This document shows, piece by piece, positions 1 to 13,777 of a DNA stretch of 64,000 nucleotides (the stretch's first letter is position 1; every line of letters begins with the position of its first letter). The translations under genes and the position numbers were made by a program. Below the pieces are notes generated by a model, which saw only the letters and a list, made by a program, of their open reading frames with translations, searched no databases and had not been told where the DNA came from. The stretch lies in NCBI GenBank assembly GCA_947561585.1, contig CANNZV010002510.1, positions 31,478 to 95,477 of the forward strand, written 5' to 3'. Origin of the DNA: Caprella mutica (taxonomy: Eukaryota; Arthropoda; Malacostraca; Amphipoda; Caprellidae).

Positions 1-535
1 ATATAACTTTAAGACTTATTGCTGTTGATATAACTTTAAGACTTATTGCTGTTGATATAACTTTAAGACTTATTGCTGTTGATATAACTTTAAGACTTAT
101 TGCTGTTGATATAACTTTAAGACTTTTTGCTGTAGATATAACTTTAAGACTTATTGCTATAAATATAACTTTAAGACTTATTGCTGTTGATATAACTTTG
201 AGACTTATTGCTGTAGAAATAACTTTAAGACTTATTGCTGTTGATATAACTTTAAGACTTATTGCTGTTGATATAACTTTAAGACTTTTTGCTGTAGATA
301 TAACTTTAAGACTTATTGCTATAAATATAACTTTAAGACTTATTGCTGTTGATATAACTTTAAGACTTATTGCTATAGATATAACTATAAGACTTATTGC
401 TATAGATATAATTTTAAGACTTATTGCTATAGATATAACTATAAGACTTATTGCTATAGATATAATTTTAAGACTTATTGCTATAGATATAACTATAAGA
501 CTTATTGCTATAGATATAACTATAAAAATTATTGC
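1..535. repeat. 27-bp minisatellite, about 20 copies
   Basis: Tandem units of 27 bp built around ATAACTTTAAGACTTATTGC, running in from before the window start. Units diverge towards the right end, where ATAACTATAAGAC variants alternate with ATAATTTTAAGAC variants as a 54-bp higher-order pair at about 385-520. The 125-residue open frame over it exists only because 27 is a multiple of three. Confidence 0.97.
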
Positions 536-575
536 TAGATATTATTTTAAGAATGCATTTCTAACATGTATTTAA

Positions 576-3210
576 ATCTATTTTATAATATTGGAAAATC
601 ATATAGTTCATTTTTTATTTACTAAATTCATATTCTTATGCTTTTTAATTTAAATTAATTCAACGAACAATTAAAACATCCAAGTTTCCTTTCTCTAATT
701 CACCTATTTGATTTATTTATTTATATTTTCCTTACAACTTTTATTTCTATGATATTTTCATGCTTATACTTCATACATACATTTATATCTTATTATATAA
801 TTAATTTATATATATTTTTATACTTTATTCTTTAATTGTCTGTGAGCTTTTGCTAAGATACTAGAAAATTTGAAACAATAAAAAAACTATTCGTTCTCTT
901 TACATCAGAATGTATTTATTTACACAACAATTTGAACAACCAAACAAAGAGTTTATGATAATAATAATAAGCTTAAATGGATAAGAACACATCAAATGTA
1001 TCTTATATAATACTTCTGAATCTCTTACTTTGTTTTAAATTGAGTAATACAAGCAACGTAAATAGTTCCAGAGAATTGGCTATAAAAGTAAATGAAATAC
1101 TGGGAGTAATCTCCAAAGACTTTTTAAAAGATTTGCAAATTTTATCATCCAAATCGAAAGAGAAAGATGATTATGAGGAATATGTTTATTAATTTTATGC
1201 TAACTATTTGTAATTATTTTGGTATTATGTTTCGTAAGCTTTTTATAGTGACAAATAGGTAGAGTATTTATCAACATCAGCAGTATAGAAAGGCTGTTAA
1301 ATCTCTCTAATTGTGTGCAGTAAAATGTAGCAGATTAGTTCAGAGGCTCTTCATTATTTTCTGACTATTTTTGTGGTGAATTGAATTGAAAGGAAATCCA
1401 CAGGATTTGAAATCTAATCCGATTTTGTTGTGGCTCTACCGGTGATATTTGGCATTTAGTTTGAAATACCTTTGGTATTAGCAATTCTGGGTAAAATACC
1501 TTTGGTATTAGTAACACTGGTGAGTACCTTTTAAACCTGTAACATCAAATACTGAATAAAATAATGAAAACATCAAAGTTTACTGAATGATTATATATAA
1601 TATTTGCAAGTCATTCCTCGTTTCTCTTATATATTCCTAACTACAAAGTATGTCATTAAATGCAAGTCATGAAATGCATGTCATAAAATGCAAGTCATAA
1701 AATGCATTTCTTCAAGTCTGTATCATAATATAATTGGCTTAATTAGAAAGTGTAACATGACTCACAGGTATCACATTTAAATACCTGGAGAGCGTCATAA
1801 ATGCATTAATATTTTATCTTCTAATTACTGCAATAACATATGTAATGCTTATTAAATGAGAACTGCTTGAGAATGTGATACAAATGTGATACGAGACCCA
1901 ATGCAGGGATTATATTACGCACATATGCTTTAACTGAGAGTTATTGCACATATAAATTAGCAGGGAATATTATTTGTATAATTTACATTAATATCAATAA
2001 TGTGTATATGAAACTAACGTATTCGTTTCATCAAAACTAACGGTGTTACATTTCGCTACAAAATATGCCACAGAGTCATATTATAATAATAGTTGTTAAT
2101 TTAAACTTAAATTAATGATTTAATCTTAAATTAATAATTTACACTTTAATTAGTAATTAAAACTTTAATAAGCAATTAAAACTTTAATTGTAATCTGTGC
2201 TACATTACTAAGTCACTTCTTCAAAGAATACGAAATAAGATAGATGTAAAAAGTTACAGAATATAGTAATAAGAATAATTTCGTACGCTATATTATTTTT
2301 TTGCATTCCTTGAAGCACTTTTCAGTTTCTATTTACTATCTTAACAAAGTCTGTGTTTCAATTTCCAATGAATTATTTCCCTCTAACTCGATATAGTTAT
2401 CTCAATTCCTATCTTCAAGTCTTCAATAGGTTGGAATGGTGCCAGACAACAGGAATAGTCTAGAGCACCAATTCCAGCCACCCCAAATAACAAACTTATC
2501 CGCTAGGGGTCTCGTGCTGAAGTTAGAGGTGATTTCGATAGCCATTCGAAATGTCTCAGAGTGCTGGTGAATGGATTCGAATTCTATCAGAAATCCAATT
2601 GGAAAACAATGACAGTTTTTAATAAATGTTTGCAATTGTAACGTTCCAAAATTTAAAAATGTTTTAGTTATCATTTTTCTTTATTAATTTAAGTCATGCG
2701 TGCAATCCACATAGTGAACTTTTTGGATCGAATTTTTCTTCAAAACAAATTTGAAAAGAGTTCCAAATAAAGAAAAAATTTAAAATTTAGTACACGTATT
2801 CAAGAATCTCAATTATCACTTCCACCTAATTTTCATATCTGAAGGATCTACTGATTTTCAAACAATGACATACGGTTTTGAATTTGAATTAGGTAACATT
2901 GGTTTGTGATAACTACAGTCATTCACTTAGAGTAGTGCAATAAACTTCAGGTCATGACTGTACAGTAGGAAATTTCATGAATAACTTTGGAATAGAATTC
3001 GATATCCGGCCTATATGGAGTGTGACTGCGGGTTAAAAACAGAATACTGAGTGAGAGGGTAGGGGGTGACATCGGGGGGGGGGGGGGGGGTTGTCTTTCG
3101 GGGAGTGTCTAATAATGATAATAATAGTATATTAATTAAATAATGATAATAATATATCAATTACTTTTACCCTAAAGCTCTTATTTTATCAAAAGCTTTA
3201 TACACAAAGA
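576..3210. other. AT-rich intergenic DNA, no gene seen
   Basis: No supported gene. Small structures only: two copies of AATACCTTTGGTATTAG at about 1464-1511; short tandem TGCAAGTCATAAAATGCA-like units at 1660-1710; a 17-base G run at 3074-3090. The short open frames at 977-1192 and 2423-2674 have no splice context, family resemblance or coding-like composition. Confidence 0.6.
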
Positions 3211-3211
3211 T

Positions 3212-5476
3212 TGGGGGTTGTTTTAACTGCACTGCACTTTATTTATAACTATTGGTGGTTGTTTTAACTCTTCACTGTGCACTTTATTTACAACTATTGG
3301 TGGTTGTTTTAACTCTTCACTGTGCACTTTATTTACAACTATTGGTGGTTGTTTTAACTCTTCACTGTGCACTTTATTTACAACTATTGGTGGTTGTTTT
3401 AACTCTTCACTGTGCACTTTATTTACAACTATTGGTGGTTGTTTTAACTCTTCACTGTGCACTTTATTTACAACTATTGGTGGTTGTTTTAACTCTTCAC
3501 TGTGCAATTTATTTATAACTATTGGTGGTTGTTTTAACTCTTCACTGTGCACTTTATTTACAACTATTGGTGGTTGTTTTAACTCTTCACTGTGCACTTT
3601 ATTTACAACTATTGGTGGTTGTTTTAACTCTTCACTGTGCAATTTATTTACAACTATTGGTGGTTGTTTTAACTCTTCACTGTGCACTTTATTTACAACT
3701 ATTGGTGGTTGTTTTAACTCTTCACTGTGCACTTTATTTACAACTATTGGTGGTTGTTTTAACTCTTCACTGTGCACTTCATTTACAACTATTGGTGGTT
3801 GTTTTAACTCTTCACTGTGCACTTTATTTACAACTATTGGTGGTTGTTTTAACTCTTCACTGTGCACTTTATTTACAACTATTGGTGGTTGTTTTAACTC
3901 TTCACTGTGCACTTTATTTACAACTATTGGTGGTTGTTTTAACTCTTCACTGTGCACTTTATTTACAACTATTGGTGGTTGTTTTAACTCTTCACTGTGC
4001 AATTTATTTACAACTATTGGTGGTTGTTTTAACTCTTCACTGTGCACTTTATTTACAACTATTGGTGGTTGTTTTAACTCTTCACTGTGCACTTTATTTA
4101 CAACTATTGGTGGTTGTTTTAACTCTTCACTGTGCAATTTATTTACAACTATTGGTGGTTGTTTTAACTCTTCACTGTGCACTTTATTTACAACTATTGG
4201 TGGTTGTTTTAACTCTTCACTGTGCACTTTATTTACAACTATTGGTGGTTGTTTTAACTCTTCACTGTGCAATTTATTTATAACTATTGGTGGTTGTTTT
4301 AACTCTTCACTGTGCACTTTATTTACAACTATTGGAGGTTGTTTTAACTCTTCACTGTGCAATTTATTTACAACTATTGGTGGTTGTTTTAACTCTTCAC
4401 TATGCACTTTCTTACAACTATTGGTGATTGTTTTAACTCTTCACTGTGCACTTTATTTACAACTATTGGTGATTGTTTTAACTCTTCAATGTGCACTTTA
4501 TTTACAACTATTGGTGGTTGTTTTAACTCTTCACTGTGCATTTTATTTACAACTATTAGTGGATGTTTTAACTCTTCACTGTGCACTTTATTTACAACTA
4601 TTGGTGGTTGTTTTAACTCTTCACTATGCACTTTATTTACAATTATTGGTGGTTGTTTTAACTCTTCACTGAGCACTTTATTTACAACTGTTGGTAGTTG
4701 TTTTAACTCTTCACTGTGCACTTTATTTACAACTATTGGTGGTTGTTTTAACTCTTCACTGTGCACTTTATTTACAACTATTGGTGGTTGTTTTAACCCT
4801 TCACTGTGCACTTTATTTACAACTATTGGTGGTTGTTTCACCCCTTCACTGTGCACTTTATTTACAACTATTGGTGGTTGTTTCACTCCTTCACTGTGCA
4901 CTTTATTTACAACTATTGGTGGTTGTTTCACCCCTTCACTGTGCACTTTATTTACAACTATTGGTGGTTGTTTCACTCCTTCACTGTGCACTTTAATTAC
5001 AACTATTGGTGGTTGTTTCACTCCTTCACTGTGCACTTTATTTACAACTATTGGTGGTTGTTTCACTCCTTCACTGTGCACTTTAATTACAACTATTGGT
5101 GGTTGTTTCACTCCTTCACTGTGCACTTTATTTACAACTATCGGTGATTGTTTCACCCCTTCACTGTGCACTTTATTTACAACTATTGGTGGTTGTTTTA
5201 ACTCTTCACTGTGCACTTTATTTACAACTATTGGTGGTTGTTTTAACTCTTCACTGTGCACTTTATTTACAACTATTGGTGGTTGTTTTAACTCTTCACT
5301 GTGCACTTTATTTACAACTATTGGTGGTTGTTTTAACTCTTCACTGTGCACTTTATTTACAACTATTGGTGGTTGTTTCACCCCTTCACTGTGCACTTTA
5401 TTTACAACTATTGGTGGTTGTTTCACCCCTTCACTGTGCACTTTATTTACAACTATTGGTGGTTGTTTCACCCCTT
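3212..5476. repeat. 45-bp satellite, about 50 copies
   Basis: Head-to-tail 45-bp units containing CAACTATTGGTGGTTGTTTT followed by AACTCTTCACTGTGCACTTT. The left half (to about 4395) is nearly homogeneous, with an AATTTATTTA variant recurring at intervals. The right half is more divergent and carries TTTCACCCCTTC/TTTCACTCCTTC subtypes at 4837-5160 and 5377-5476. The same unit recurs in opposite orientation at 48397-48842. Because 45 is divisible by three, several frames on both strands stay open for hundreds of codons; none is a credible gene. Confidence 0.98.
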
Positions 5477-5825
5477 GGTAACAATATTTCAGTGTTTAAA
5501 AATATTAACCGCAATATTGTTGTCACCACATCTCGTAAATTTAATTTATCCCAATATAATTCGTAGAGCGTTGATTTGTGGCAGTTTTTAATTATATCGT
5601 CCGAATGCAAACTAAATTACGACTCAACTAAAGCTCTGGTAAATGTATATACATGTATATGCTATATGTACATATATATATACGCATGTTGAGCAGTTAA
5701 ATTGAGTTAGTTATTTACTCAGTGAAAATATTTATAAAACCTGCGATAGAATTTGGTTAGGTAATTATTATATTCAATAAAAACGTGTCTGACGATACAC
5801 CATTTGGTGAATTGTGAAGATATTG

Positions 5826-6860
5826 TACTCTTGGATAGTAACCAAGACTCTTGGATAGTAACTAATCCTTGTGGAGAGTAATTAATACTTGTGGATGGTA
5901 ACTAATACTTGTGGATAGTAACTAATACTTGTGGATAGTAACTAATCCTTGTGGAGAGTAATTAATACTTGTGGATGGTAACTAATACTTGTGGATAGTA
6001 ACTAATACTTGTGGATAGTAACTAATACTTGTGGATAGTAACTAATACTTGTGGATAGTAACTAATAATTATGGATAGTAACTAATACTTGTGGATAGTA
6101 ACTTATACTTGTGGATAGTAACTAATACTTGTGGATAGTAACTAATAATTATGGATAGTAACTAATACCTGTGGATAGTAACTTATACTTGTGGATAGTA
6201 ACCAAGACTCTTGGATAGTAACTAATACTTGTGGATAGTAACCAAGACTCTTGGATAGTAACTAATACTTGTGGATAGTAACTAATAGTTGTGGATAGTA
6301 ACTTATACTTGTGGATAGTAACCAAGACTCTTGGATAGTAACCAAGACTCTTGGATAGTAACTAATACTTGTGGATAGTAACTAATACTTGTGGATAGTA
6401 ACCAAGACTCTTGGATAGTAACTAATACTTGTGGATAGTAACTAATAGTTGTGGATAGTAACTAATACTTGTGGATAGTAACCAAGACTCTTGGATAGTA
6501 ACTAATACTTGTGGATAGTAACTAATAGTTGTGGATAGTAACTAATACTTGTGTATAGTAACCAAGACTCTTGGATAGTAACTAATTCTTGTTGATAGTA
6601 ACTAATATTTGTGGATAGTAACTAACACTTGTGGCTAGTAACTAATAATTGTGGATAGTCACTAATACTTGTGGAGAGTAATTAATACTTGTGGATAGTA
6701 ACTAATACTTGTGGAGAGTAATTAATACTTGTGTATAGTAACTAATACTTGTGGATAGTAATCAAGATTATTGGATAGTAACCAAGATCATTGGATAGTA
6801 TTCAAGACTCTTGGAAAATATTCTAGAATCTTGGATATTAACCAAGAATAGTTACTATCC
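5826..6860. repeat. 20-bp minisatellite, about 51 copies
   Basis: Units of ACTAATACTTGTGGATAGTA, interspersed with an ACCAAGACTCTTGGATAGTA variant that recurs irregularly from 6200. The last 100 bp decay, ending in an inverted fragment (TTACTATCCAAAAGTCTT) near 6850. Confidence 0.97.
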
Positions 6861-7456
6861 AAAAGTCTTTGTGTAATGTGGATATTAATCAATACTTGTA
6901 TATAATAACCAAGAGTTGCCCATCATTGTTTTTGTCACAGTGGCTCAAGGATACCGTAGAGTCTCACTTAGGGATATTATTCATTGCCATGGATACCAAG
7001 TGATACACCAACTGTGACATCAAGAGGTGGGGATAATTGATTGGATACTCTAAGAGACTTTCAAGAAAGGAAATTGACTTGAAATGAAAACGAACTAATA
7101 TATTGAAGCTGAGTATTGTGTTTCCGGGATGAATTTGTGTATTCATATTTAAATATTATTTAAATTGAAGCTTGAGAGATGAAAATTGAGTCCAATTCAA
7201 TGAATATTTAAGTTAACATTTGGCAAACGGGAATATTTTTAATGTTCATACATCAAAGTGAATGTGAATAATGAATGAATTCAGTCACTCGAATATTCTG
7301 GGGAGAATGTTTAAAATAGCCTTAATTAGAATATATCTGGTTATTAATTAATTTCTTTTTGTATGAATGAATTAATAATTATTTCACTGATTGAAAGGAT
7401 GATATTTAATATGATAGTAATATGGTATAATAATATTGGGAAATTAGAAACTAGAC

Positions 7457-7590
7457 TAGGGTAAGTTCCGCGTTATCGGACGAATCCACAATTTCGATCG
7501 TATAGGAAAAAAGAATATAATAATGATTACATAATTCTTGGTATCCATGATGCCTGCAGGTATCGTGGATACCAATTGAATAGAGATTCC
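7457..7590 (+). mobile_element. MITE family B, truncated copy B1
   Basis: Begins TA-GGGTAAGTTCCG and continues through a GTTATCGGACGA-type terminal repeat and a TATAGGAAAA step. It then runs into a palindrome around CCTGCAGG (7550-7570). The mirror terminal repeat expected on the right is missing, so this is a half element. Confidence 0.75.
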
Positions 7591-8039
7591 ATCTATTTAT
7601 TTCAAATCTCACATCTCTAAGAATAACCTTATTGATTTAATTTAAAATATCTTGCATCTTTTCAGTCCCGGACATTTTTCAATTGGCGGCTGAGTGAAAT
7701 TTAAATGTCCATCTAATGGAGGGATGCGTCAGGCGGTGACATTTATATTAAATTCCGCAGGACATTCACAGAAGGTTGAAAAAGGTTATCTTCGAATGGT
7801 TTTCTCTATATGCAAATAATGTTTAAATTCATTGCCTGGAAACTAACTTTATTTATTCAAAGTCTTGGCTAAACTTTCGAAAAGTATTCATGCATGCAAA
7901 GAATAATTCTTTGTTCTGTATGTTCCAGTAGTTAGTTACGAGTTACTTCTATACGGAACTCTTGAGTGACTTTTAAGTTCGAATTCTATGTCGAGAAACT
8001 TCGCGCATCTCAGTTTGATTACAATAATTTAATTAGCCA

Positions 8040-8205
8040 TTGTTGTATCATTGTTGGGGCAATGTTGAAACAATACTGGAGCAATGTTGAATAATAATAA
8101 TGCAATGTTGTAACAATATTGAGGCAATGTTGTCACAATATTGAGGTAATGTTGCAACAATATTTTTGGGGTTATGACGTAACAATATCGGAGCAAGGTT
8201 GTCCC
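8040..8205. repeat. degenerate short tandem repeat
   Basis: Seven or so imperfect units of the type CAATGTTGTAACAATATTGA with internal changes and small indels. The open frames across it are composition artefacts. Confidence 0.7.
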
Positions 8206-8239
8206 TATAAGCAATGCTACCTGGAAATATGTTGACTTT

Positions 8240-10015
8240 CGTTATCAATTACCAAAATTTGGCTTTTTTTTTGAGATTTATTTTTAGAAAAGGTTTGATT
8301 CGATTCCATGCGCAACTCTCTGAGTTATTTTGATACTTAAACCACGAAGAAAACAAAACACACTCTTTTCTCTGTAATATCATTTGTAATACGGGTAACA
8401 GACAAGTTTTTATTTCTCGTTTATGAACATTAAGAGATCATCCACAGAAATGAATGTTGTTATTGAGAGAATGATGTTATTGGGAGTATGTTGTTATTAG
8501 ATGTTGTTGTTGACTGTTATTATCCAGTGTCTTCTACTAATGGTAGCAATGTCAACAGCAACTGTAGCTTCTTATTGCCAGATGGAACAGAGAAAAAATA
8601 AGATATACTTGTATATAAAAAGAGATACTAACTAATAAAAAATTTAAATAAATGAAGAATTTCTTGATTGGATAAAAAATGTTTGAATTGAAAATTTTCA
8701 CAAAAATCTATGGAGTTTACTCCCAGTATTTAAGTTACGTTTTAGGTATATATTTTCATCATAATTGACACAAGGTTGGCTCTGTGAATATGATACAATG
8801 TCTGTATATTCTTCTACTAGTGACTCTGACGACAAAATAACACCAATGGTACGCCCATTACATTAAATTACGGTTGTATTTTTTAGTTAAATATCATTTG
8901 TTTCATTTAAGAATATAGTCATGCAATACCGTATTAATTTATAAAAATGATTTTGACATCTTCAATTACACAAATTAGGTTCAATATCCGTCCTTTCGAA
9001 TTTCGAAAATTGATGACAATCAAATCACAATTTTAAGAAGCATTATAATTTTATTCGGAAAGTATTCCAATAGGGTTTGACAAACACTTGAAGCCAAATA
9101 GATTCCATGACTTGTTTTGAGAGACGTGTTAATTTATTCGAAACACATTTCGGATTCGTTTGAGGGTCTTTGAATTGCAGCAACATGCTTCCAGATTTCA
9201 GTCTTGGCAGCTATGTATATTGGAGTAAAATGACCTCAGAAATAGAAAACCCGTGCAAATAAGTAAATGAAAACAGGATCTTTGAGTTCAAACCTCTGAA
9301 TTAATAATATTTTAATGTCAAAAAAAGTTCAAATTAGTTGAGATAATCACAGTAACAAAGGAACAAATCTCAGCCAGTTGGTCATTACGAAAACTTTGTG
9401 AATTTATATTAAATATCTCTGGCCCACTCACGCCAAAACTTACCAAATTAGGATAATTTCTTGAGGAACTTTCGGGCAAACTGCAACCACGAAGCATGTG
9501 GACGAACTTGTCCTATAAGATGTTTGACGACAACTTAATGTTCTCGTTGAGGTGAAATGCAGACTGTTACTCTCGAATGTAATCTTGGGAAGAAGTAATT
9601 TCAGCAGGAATGAAATTATTTGGATTTGTGAGAATTACTTTGTGTAGTAGTTTCTTAAATAAGGCATATGAAATGTTATATAATAAACTTTTACAACTGA
9701 ATAACCTTTCTCATATTAAATACCAACAAAAAATACGAAAATAACTATATATCTATTTGTATTCATATTACTATGTTCAATTTCATTATTTTTAATTCTT
9801 ATCTAATTTTAATCTATGTTTTTTTCCTCATTGTGTCTTACTTTCCAAGTCCAATATAACTATAATTTATTAATATACAAATTACTCTTGAATGAAACGT
9901 GTGAAGGAAAATCCTCCTGTAGGAAATATGACAGTCTTTTCTAAGCTGGTCTTCGCGTGACAGAACTAATGTGATTGAATGAATCAACCCAGCTCTGCTC
10001 CTTTGAATGTGGAAA
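8240..10015. other. AT-rich intergenic DNA, no gene seen
   Basis: No exon-like segment, RNA gene or clear repeat was recognised. The minus-strand open frame at 9838-10059 overlaps the start of the next satellite and looks spurious. Confidence 0.5.
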
Positions 10016-10017
10016 AA

Positions 10018-10600
10018 GCACGATATTAGAGCTAGGTAAGTCTGCAGTATCTTATACACGATATTAGAGCTAGGTAAGTCTGCAGTATCTTATACACGAT
10101 ATTAGAGCTAGGTAAGTCTGCAGTATCTTCTACACGATATTAGAGCTAGGTAAGTCTGCAGTATCTTATACACGATATTAGATCTAGGTAAGTCTGCAGT
10201 ATCTTCTACACGATATTAGAGCTAGGTAAGTCTGCAGTATCTTATACACGATATTAGATCTAGGTAAGTCTGCAGTATCTTCTACACGATATTAGAGCTA
10301 GGTAAGTCTGCAGTATCTTATACACGATATTAGAGCTAGGTAAGTCTGCAGTATCTTCCACACGATATTAGAGCTAGGTAAGTCTGCAGTATCTTCTACA
10401 CGATATTAGAGCTAGGTAAGTCTGCAGTATCTTATACACGATATTAGATCTAGGTAAGTCTGCAGTATCTTCTACACGATATTAGAGCTAGGTAAGCCTG
10501 CAGTATCTTATACACGATATTAGATCTAGGTAAGTCTGCAGTATCTTATACACGATATTAGATCTAGGTAAGTCTGCAGTATCTTATACACGATATTAGA
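10018..10600. repeat. 38-bp minisatellite, about 15 copies
   Basis: Units contain CACGATATTAGAGCTAGGTA then AGTCTGCAGTATCTTATA. Two alternations (GAGCTAGG versus GATCTAGG, and CTTATA versus CTTCTA) give a partial two-unit higher-order pattern. Each unit carries a GGTAAGT splice-donor consensus and a CTGCAG site. Confidence 0.97.
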
Positions 10601-10963
10601 AGTAGATCTCGATATTCTAAGATTAGTATATTCTACGATATATTAAAATAGATATATCTAATATATATCTAAGTATCTATTAGATATTTTCAATAAAACC
10701 TTTCTGCTGTATTATAAAGCTCGAGAGTTCGCATTTTCTTTTCATTCTTATTTCTGACTGAAAACATTTATTGTACCCCCATAGCAATAAAAGTTAAGGA
10801 AAATAAATCTTTGCAGTAACGGTTAAATGGATTCTGAATTTCTATACGAATTGAGTGAGCGATTCAGTGTAGAAGAAAGGGGTACATTTTTGTGTTATTT
10901 AAAAAAATTATATTTACAGTCGATTTTTTCTAAATATTCTTAATTACAACGCTCCATTCCACA

Positions 10964-11318
10964 GATACTTTATTCACAGACACTCTATTCACAGACACTC
11001 TATTCACAGACACTCTATTCACAGACACTTTATTCACAGACACTCTATTCACAGACATACTATTCACAGACACTCTATTCACAGACACTCTATTCACAGA
11101 CACTCCATTCCACAGACACTCTATTCACAGACACTCTATTCACAGACACTCCATTCCACAGACACTCTATTCACAGACACTCTATTCACAGACACTCTAT
11201 TCACAGAAACTCTATTAACAGACACTCTATTAACAGACACTCTATTCACAGACACTCTATTCACAGACACTCTATTCACAGACACTCTATTCACAGACAC
11301 TCTATTCACAGACACTCT
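10964..11318. repeat. 15-bp minisatellite, about 23 copies
   Basis: Units of CACAGACACTCTATT with a minor CCATTCCACAGA variant. The minus-strand frame reads a VSVNR pentapeptide repeat, an artefact of the 15-bp period. Confidence 0.97.
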
Positions 11319-11534
11319 CTTCCTCTTTCCAGTCACACAGTCTTTTTCCAATCTCGCAGGTTTATCTCTACAGATGCAATATAAATGTCTCGGTGTGCGT
11401 ATCTCGGGCCAATACATCCAATGTTTGTATCAAATCCACCCACGCATGAGAAACATCTCCAAATGAGATTTCTTCGGTCGAAATTTTACCAGAGGAAAGA
11501 CGGTAAATTCTATGGGAACTATTCTTTGGAAGCT

Positions 11535-11795
11535 GACCAATAGGAGAGCGAGTTGATAAGTTGAGTGTGACGTCACAGTCAGTAGTTACCCAATCAGAGA
11601 GCGAGTTGATAAGTTGAGTGTGACGTCACAGTCAGTAGTTACCCAATCAGAGAGCGAGTTGAAAGTTGATAGTGACGTCACAGTCAGTAGTTACTCAATC
11701 AGAGAGCGAGTTAAAAAGTTGAGAGTGACGTCACAGTCAGTAGTTACTCAATCAGAGAGCGAGTTGAAAAGTTGAGAATGACATCACAGTAATTT
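11535..11795. repeat. 53-bp tandem repeat with TGACGTCA, 5 copies
   Basis: Five units with a 53-bp spacing between successive GAGAGCGAGTT blocks (starts near 11544, 11597, 11650 and onward). Each of the first four units carries the palindrome TGACGTCA, the consensus cAMP-response element; the last has TGACATCA. Confidence 0.92.
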
Positions 11796-12023
11796 CTATA
11801 TTTAGATTGCTCGTTAGAATGATAATCTGTTCAAATAGACTGGATTATCACACTTAGGAAGATTTGTTAATTTAAATATTGCTTTTACATTTAAATAAAA
11901 TATTATATGTTCATTAAAAATAATTAAAAATAAGTTATAAAATTAATTGATTATGATGATTTGAATTTATCATAAGAATTTACATCAAAGTGATTTACTT
12001 ATCCATTTCCAAACGTCCTCACA

Positions 12024-12236
12024 TAGGAAAGGTAAGTTCTGAGTTATCGGACGATTCCACATTTTCGATCATATAAGAAAAAAATATATAATATTTTCAT
12101 TAACCTCTTTTTTTGCCTAAATAATGCCTGCGTGTATCATGGACATAAATATAAATAAGATAATACTCATTATATAGCATTTTTCTTATATGTTCGAAAA
12201 TGTGGAACCGTCCATTGACTCGTAACTTACCCCAAT
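12024..12236 (+). mobile_element. MITE family B, copy B2
   Basis: Left end GGTAAGTTCTGAGTTATCGG at 12031 is matched by the inverted right end CGTAACTTACCCC at 12221-12233. The inner TIRs match as CATTTTCGATCATATAAG and CTTATATGTTCGAAAATG. About 210 bp, with no coding capacity. Confidence 0.85.
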
Positions 12237-12504
12237 GAATATCATCACCTGTCATATCTACTAATGACTTGTCATTTAATGCACCTGAACAGAGCAAAGG
12301 ATGACAACTTTCTGACGTTTCTAATCTGAGGGAAGATTTTAAATTGCTTTTTTTTTCTTGTGGGAGAAACGTTAGTGCGACAATCAAATGATGTTATCTC
12401 TTGCTGCTACCGCCGCAAAATGGCAGAAGGTGATGTTTTGATCTGTAATCTTAATTTCCTTCGTAATATTTATTCATTTATATGCTTTATCTTGCTATTC
12501 GCTT

Positions 12505-12690
12505 AACTCAAGAAGTATTCAACCAAATTGCCTGAAATTTATTGGGACGATTGGTCATTATCCAATAACTTTTGGTTATATTTTAAGAGCGATCGGGTCA
12601 AAGGTCAGGTCAGAAAAAGGTCATATTCGATTGGAACTGTGGGGAATGTATGCGCTCTACGAGTGCCCGTTCTAGTTTCTAATAATTCAG
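12505..12690 (+). repeat. dispersed GGTCA-type repeat (family E)
   Basis: Contains the run AAGTATTCAACCAAATTGCC, then GGGACGATTGGTCATTATCC, GAGCGATCGGGTCAAAGGTC and a tail TATGCGCTCTACGAGTGCCC. The same order of blocks occurs in three tandem units at 27228-27575 and inverted at 48885-49070. The tail motif recurs near 32969-32997. The open frame at 12528-12719 lies entirely inside it and is not a gene. Confidence 0.75.
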
Positions 12691-12808
12691 TAATGAAAAT
12701 ATTTAATCGATATTTTTAACAACTAAAATTAACATTTATTAATAAATATTAAATTATTCCTATAAAATATATTTCCTATAATAATATGTTCCTATGAATA
12801 TTTACCCC

Positions 12809-12932
12809 AAGGGTAAGTTCCAAGTTATCGGACAGTTCCACATTTTCAATTAATTGCTATCCATGATATCTAAGTAACTTTCCTTTTATGATCGAAAATT
12901 AGGAACCGTCCAATAACTTGTAACTTACCCAG
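12809..12932 (+). mobile_element. MITE family B, copy B3
   Basis: GGGTAAGTTCCAAGTTATCGG on the left pairs with CCAATAACTTGTAACTTACCC on the right; inner TIRs CCACATTTTC and GAAAATTAGG. A short, internally deleted copy (about 124 bp). Confidence 0.85.
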
Positions 12933-12984
12933 TTATTAAAGACAATTGTTCAAAAGGAATCAACATTGAATCTACAATTACGCT

Positions 12985-13276
12985 TTACATATTAGTATAG
13001 CTTTACATATTAGTATAGCTTTACATATTAGTATAGCTTTACATATTAGTATAGCTTTACATATTAGTATAGCTTTACATATTAGTATAGCTTTACATAT
13101 TAGTATTGCTTTACATATTAGTATAGCTTTACATATTAGTATAGCTTTACATATTAGTATAGCTTTACATATTAGTATAGCTTTACATATTAGTATAGCT
13201 TTACATATTAGTATAGCTTTACATATTAGTATAGCTTTACATATTAGTATAGCTTTACATATTACTATAGCTTTAT
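12985..13276. repeat. 18-bp minisatellite, 16 copies
   Basis: Almost perfect units of AGCTTTACATATTAGTAT, with single-base variants near 13106 and in the last unit. Confidence 0.98.
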
Positions 13277-13619
13277 GTTATAGAAAATGCACAGACAAAT
13301 TGTACACTTTCACTCAAACTTCCTCACGATTTATTCAGACAAACTTTGGAGCTTTGAGCGGAGAAAACAACAGTCAAATTCAGAATTGTTTCGCCACTCG
13401 AGGAAAAAGAAGAGCGAGTTTTCAAGCCAGTCTAATAAAGTGCAAAAGTTTTAATGAATTTTGAACCAAGTTTGCAGTCATTAAAAGGTCCAAAGTTTGG
13501 CAAACATTGACTAGAGGTTTAAATACATCCACTCAATTGTATTACCAACTTTACTCTTCTAACTGCCAAGCACAGCTCTAATAAGGGGCTTGATTGTCAT
13601 TGGCAATCCACATTCTCAT

Positions 13620-13777
13620 TTAGGGTTAGTTACGAGTTATAGGATTTTTCCAAATTTTCGATCATGTAAGAAAGAAATACTGTAATTGTTAAAACAACAA
13701 GTTGAATGATAATCATTATTTTATACTTTTCTTATGATCGATAATGTGGAATTTTTTGATTAGTCAGAACTTACCCC
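13620..13777 (+). mobile_element. MITE family B, copy B4
   Basis: Diverged ends TAGGGTTAGTTACGAGTTAT and AGTCAGAACTTACCCCA enclose inner TIRs TTTTCGATCATGTAAG and CTTATGATCGATAATG. Confidence 0.75.

Noticed and set aside
3223..5566. Very long open frames (up to 394 codons) on both strands
   Set aside because: They come from a 45-bp satellite whose unit length is a multiple of three; several frames are open at once and codons show no selection.
11136..11417. Minus-strand protein with VSVNR pentapeptides
   Set aside because: 15-bp period artefact; the short non-repeat start shows no domain or promoter.
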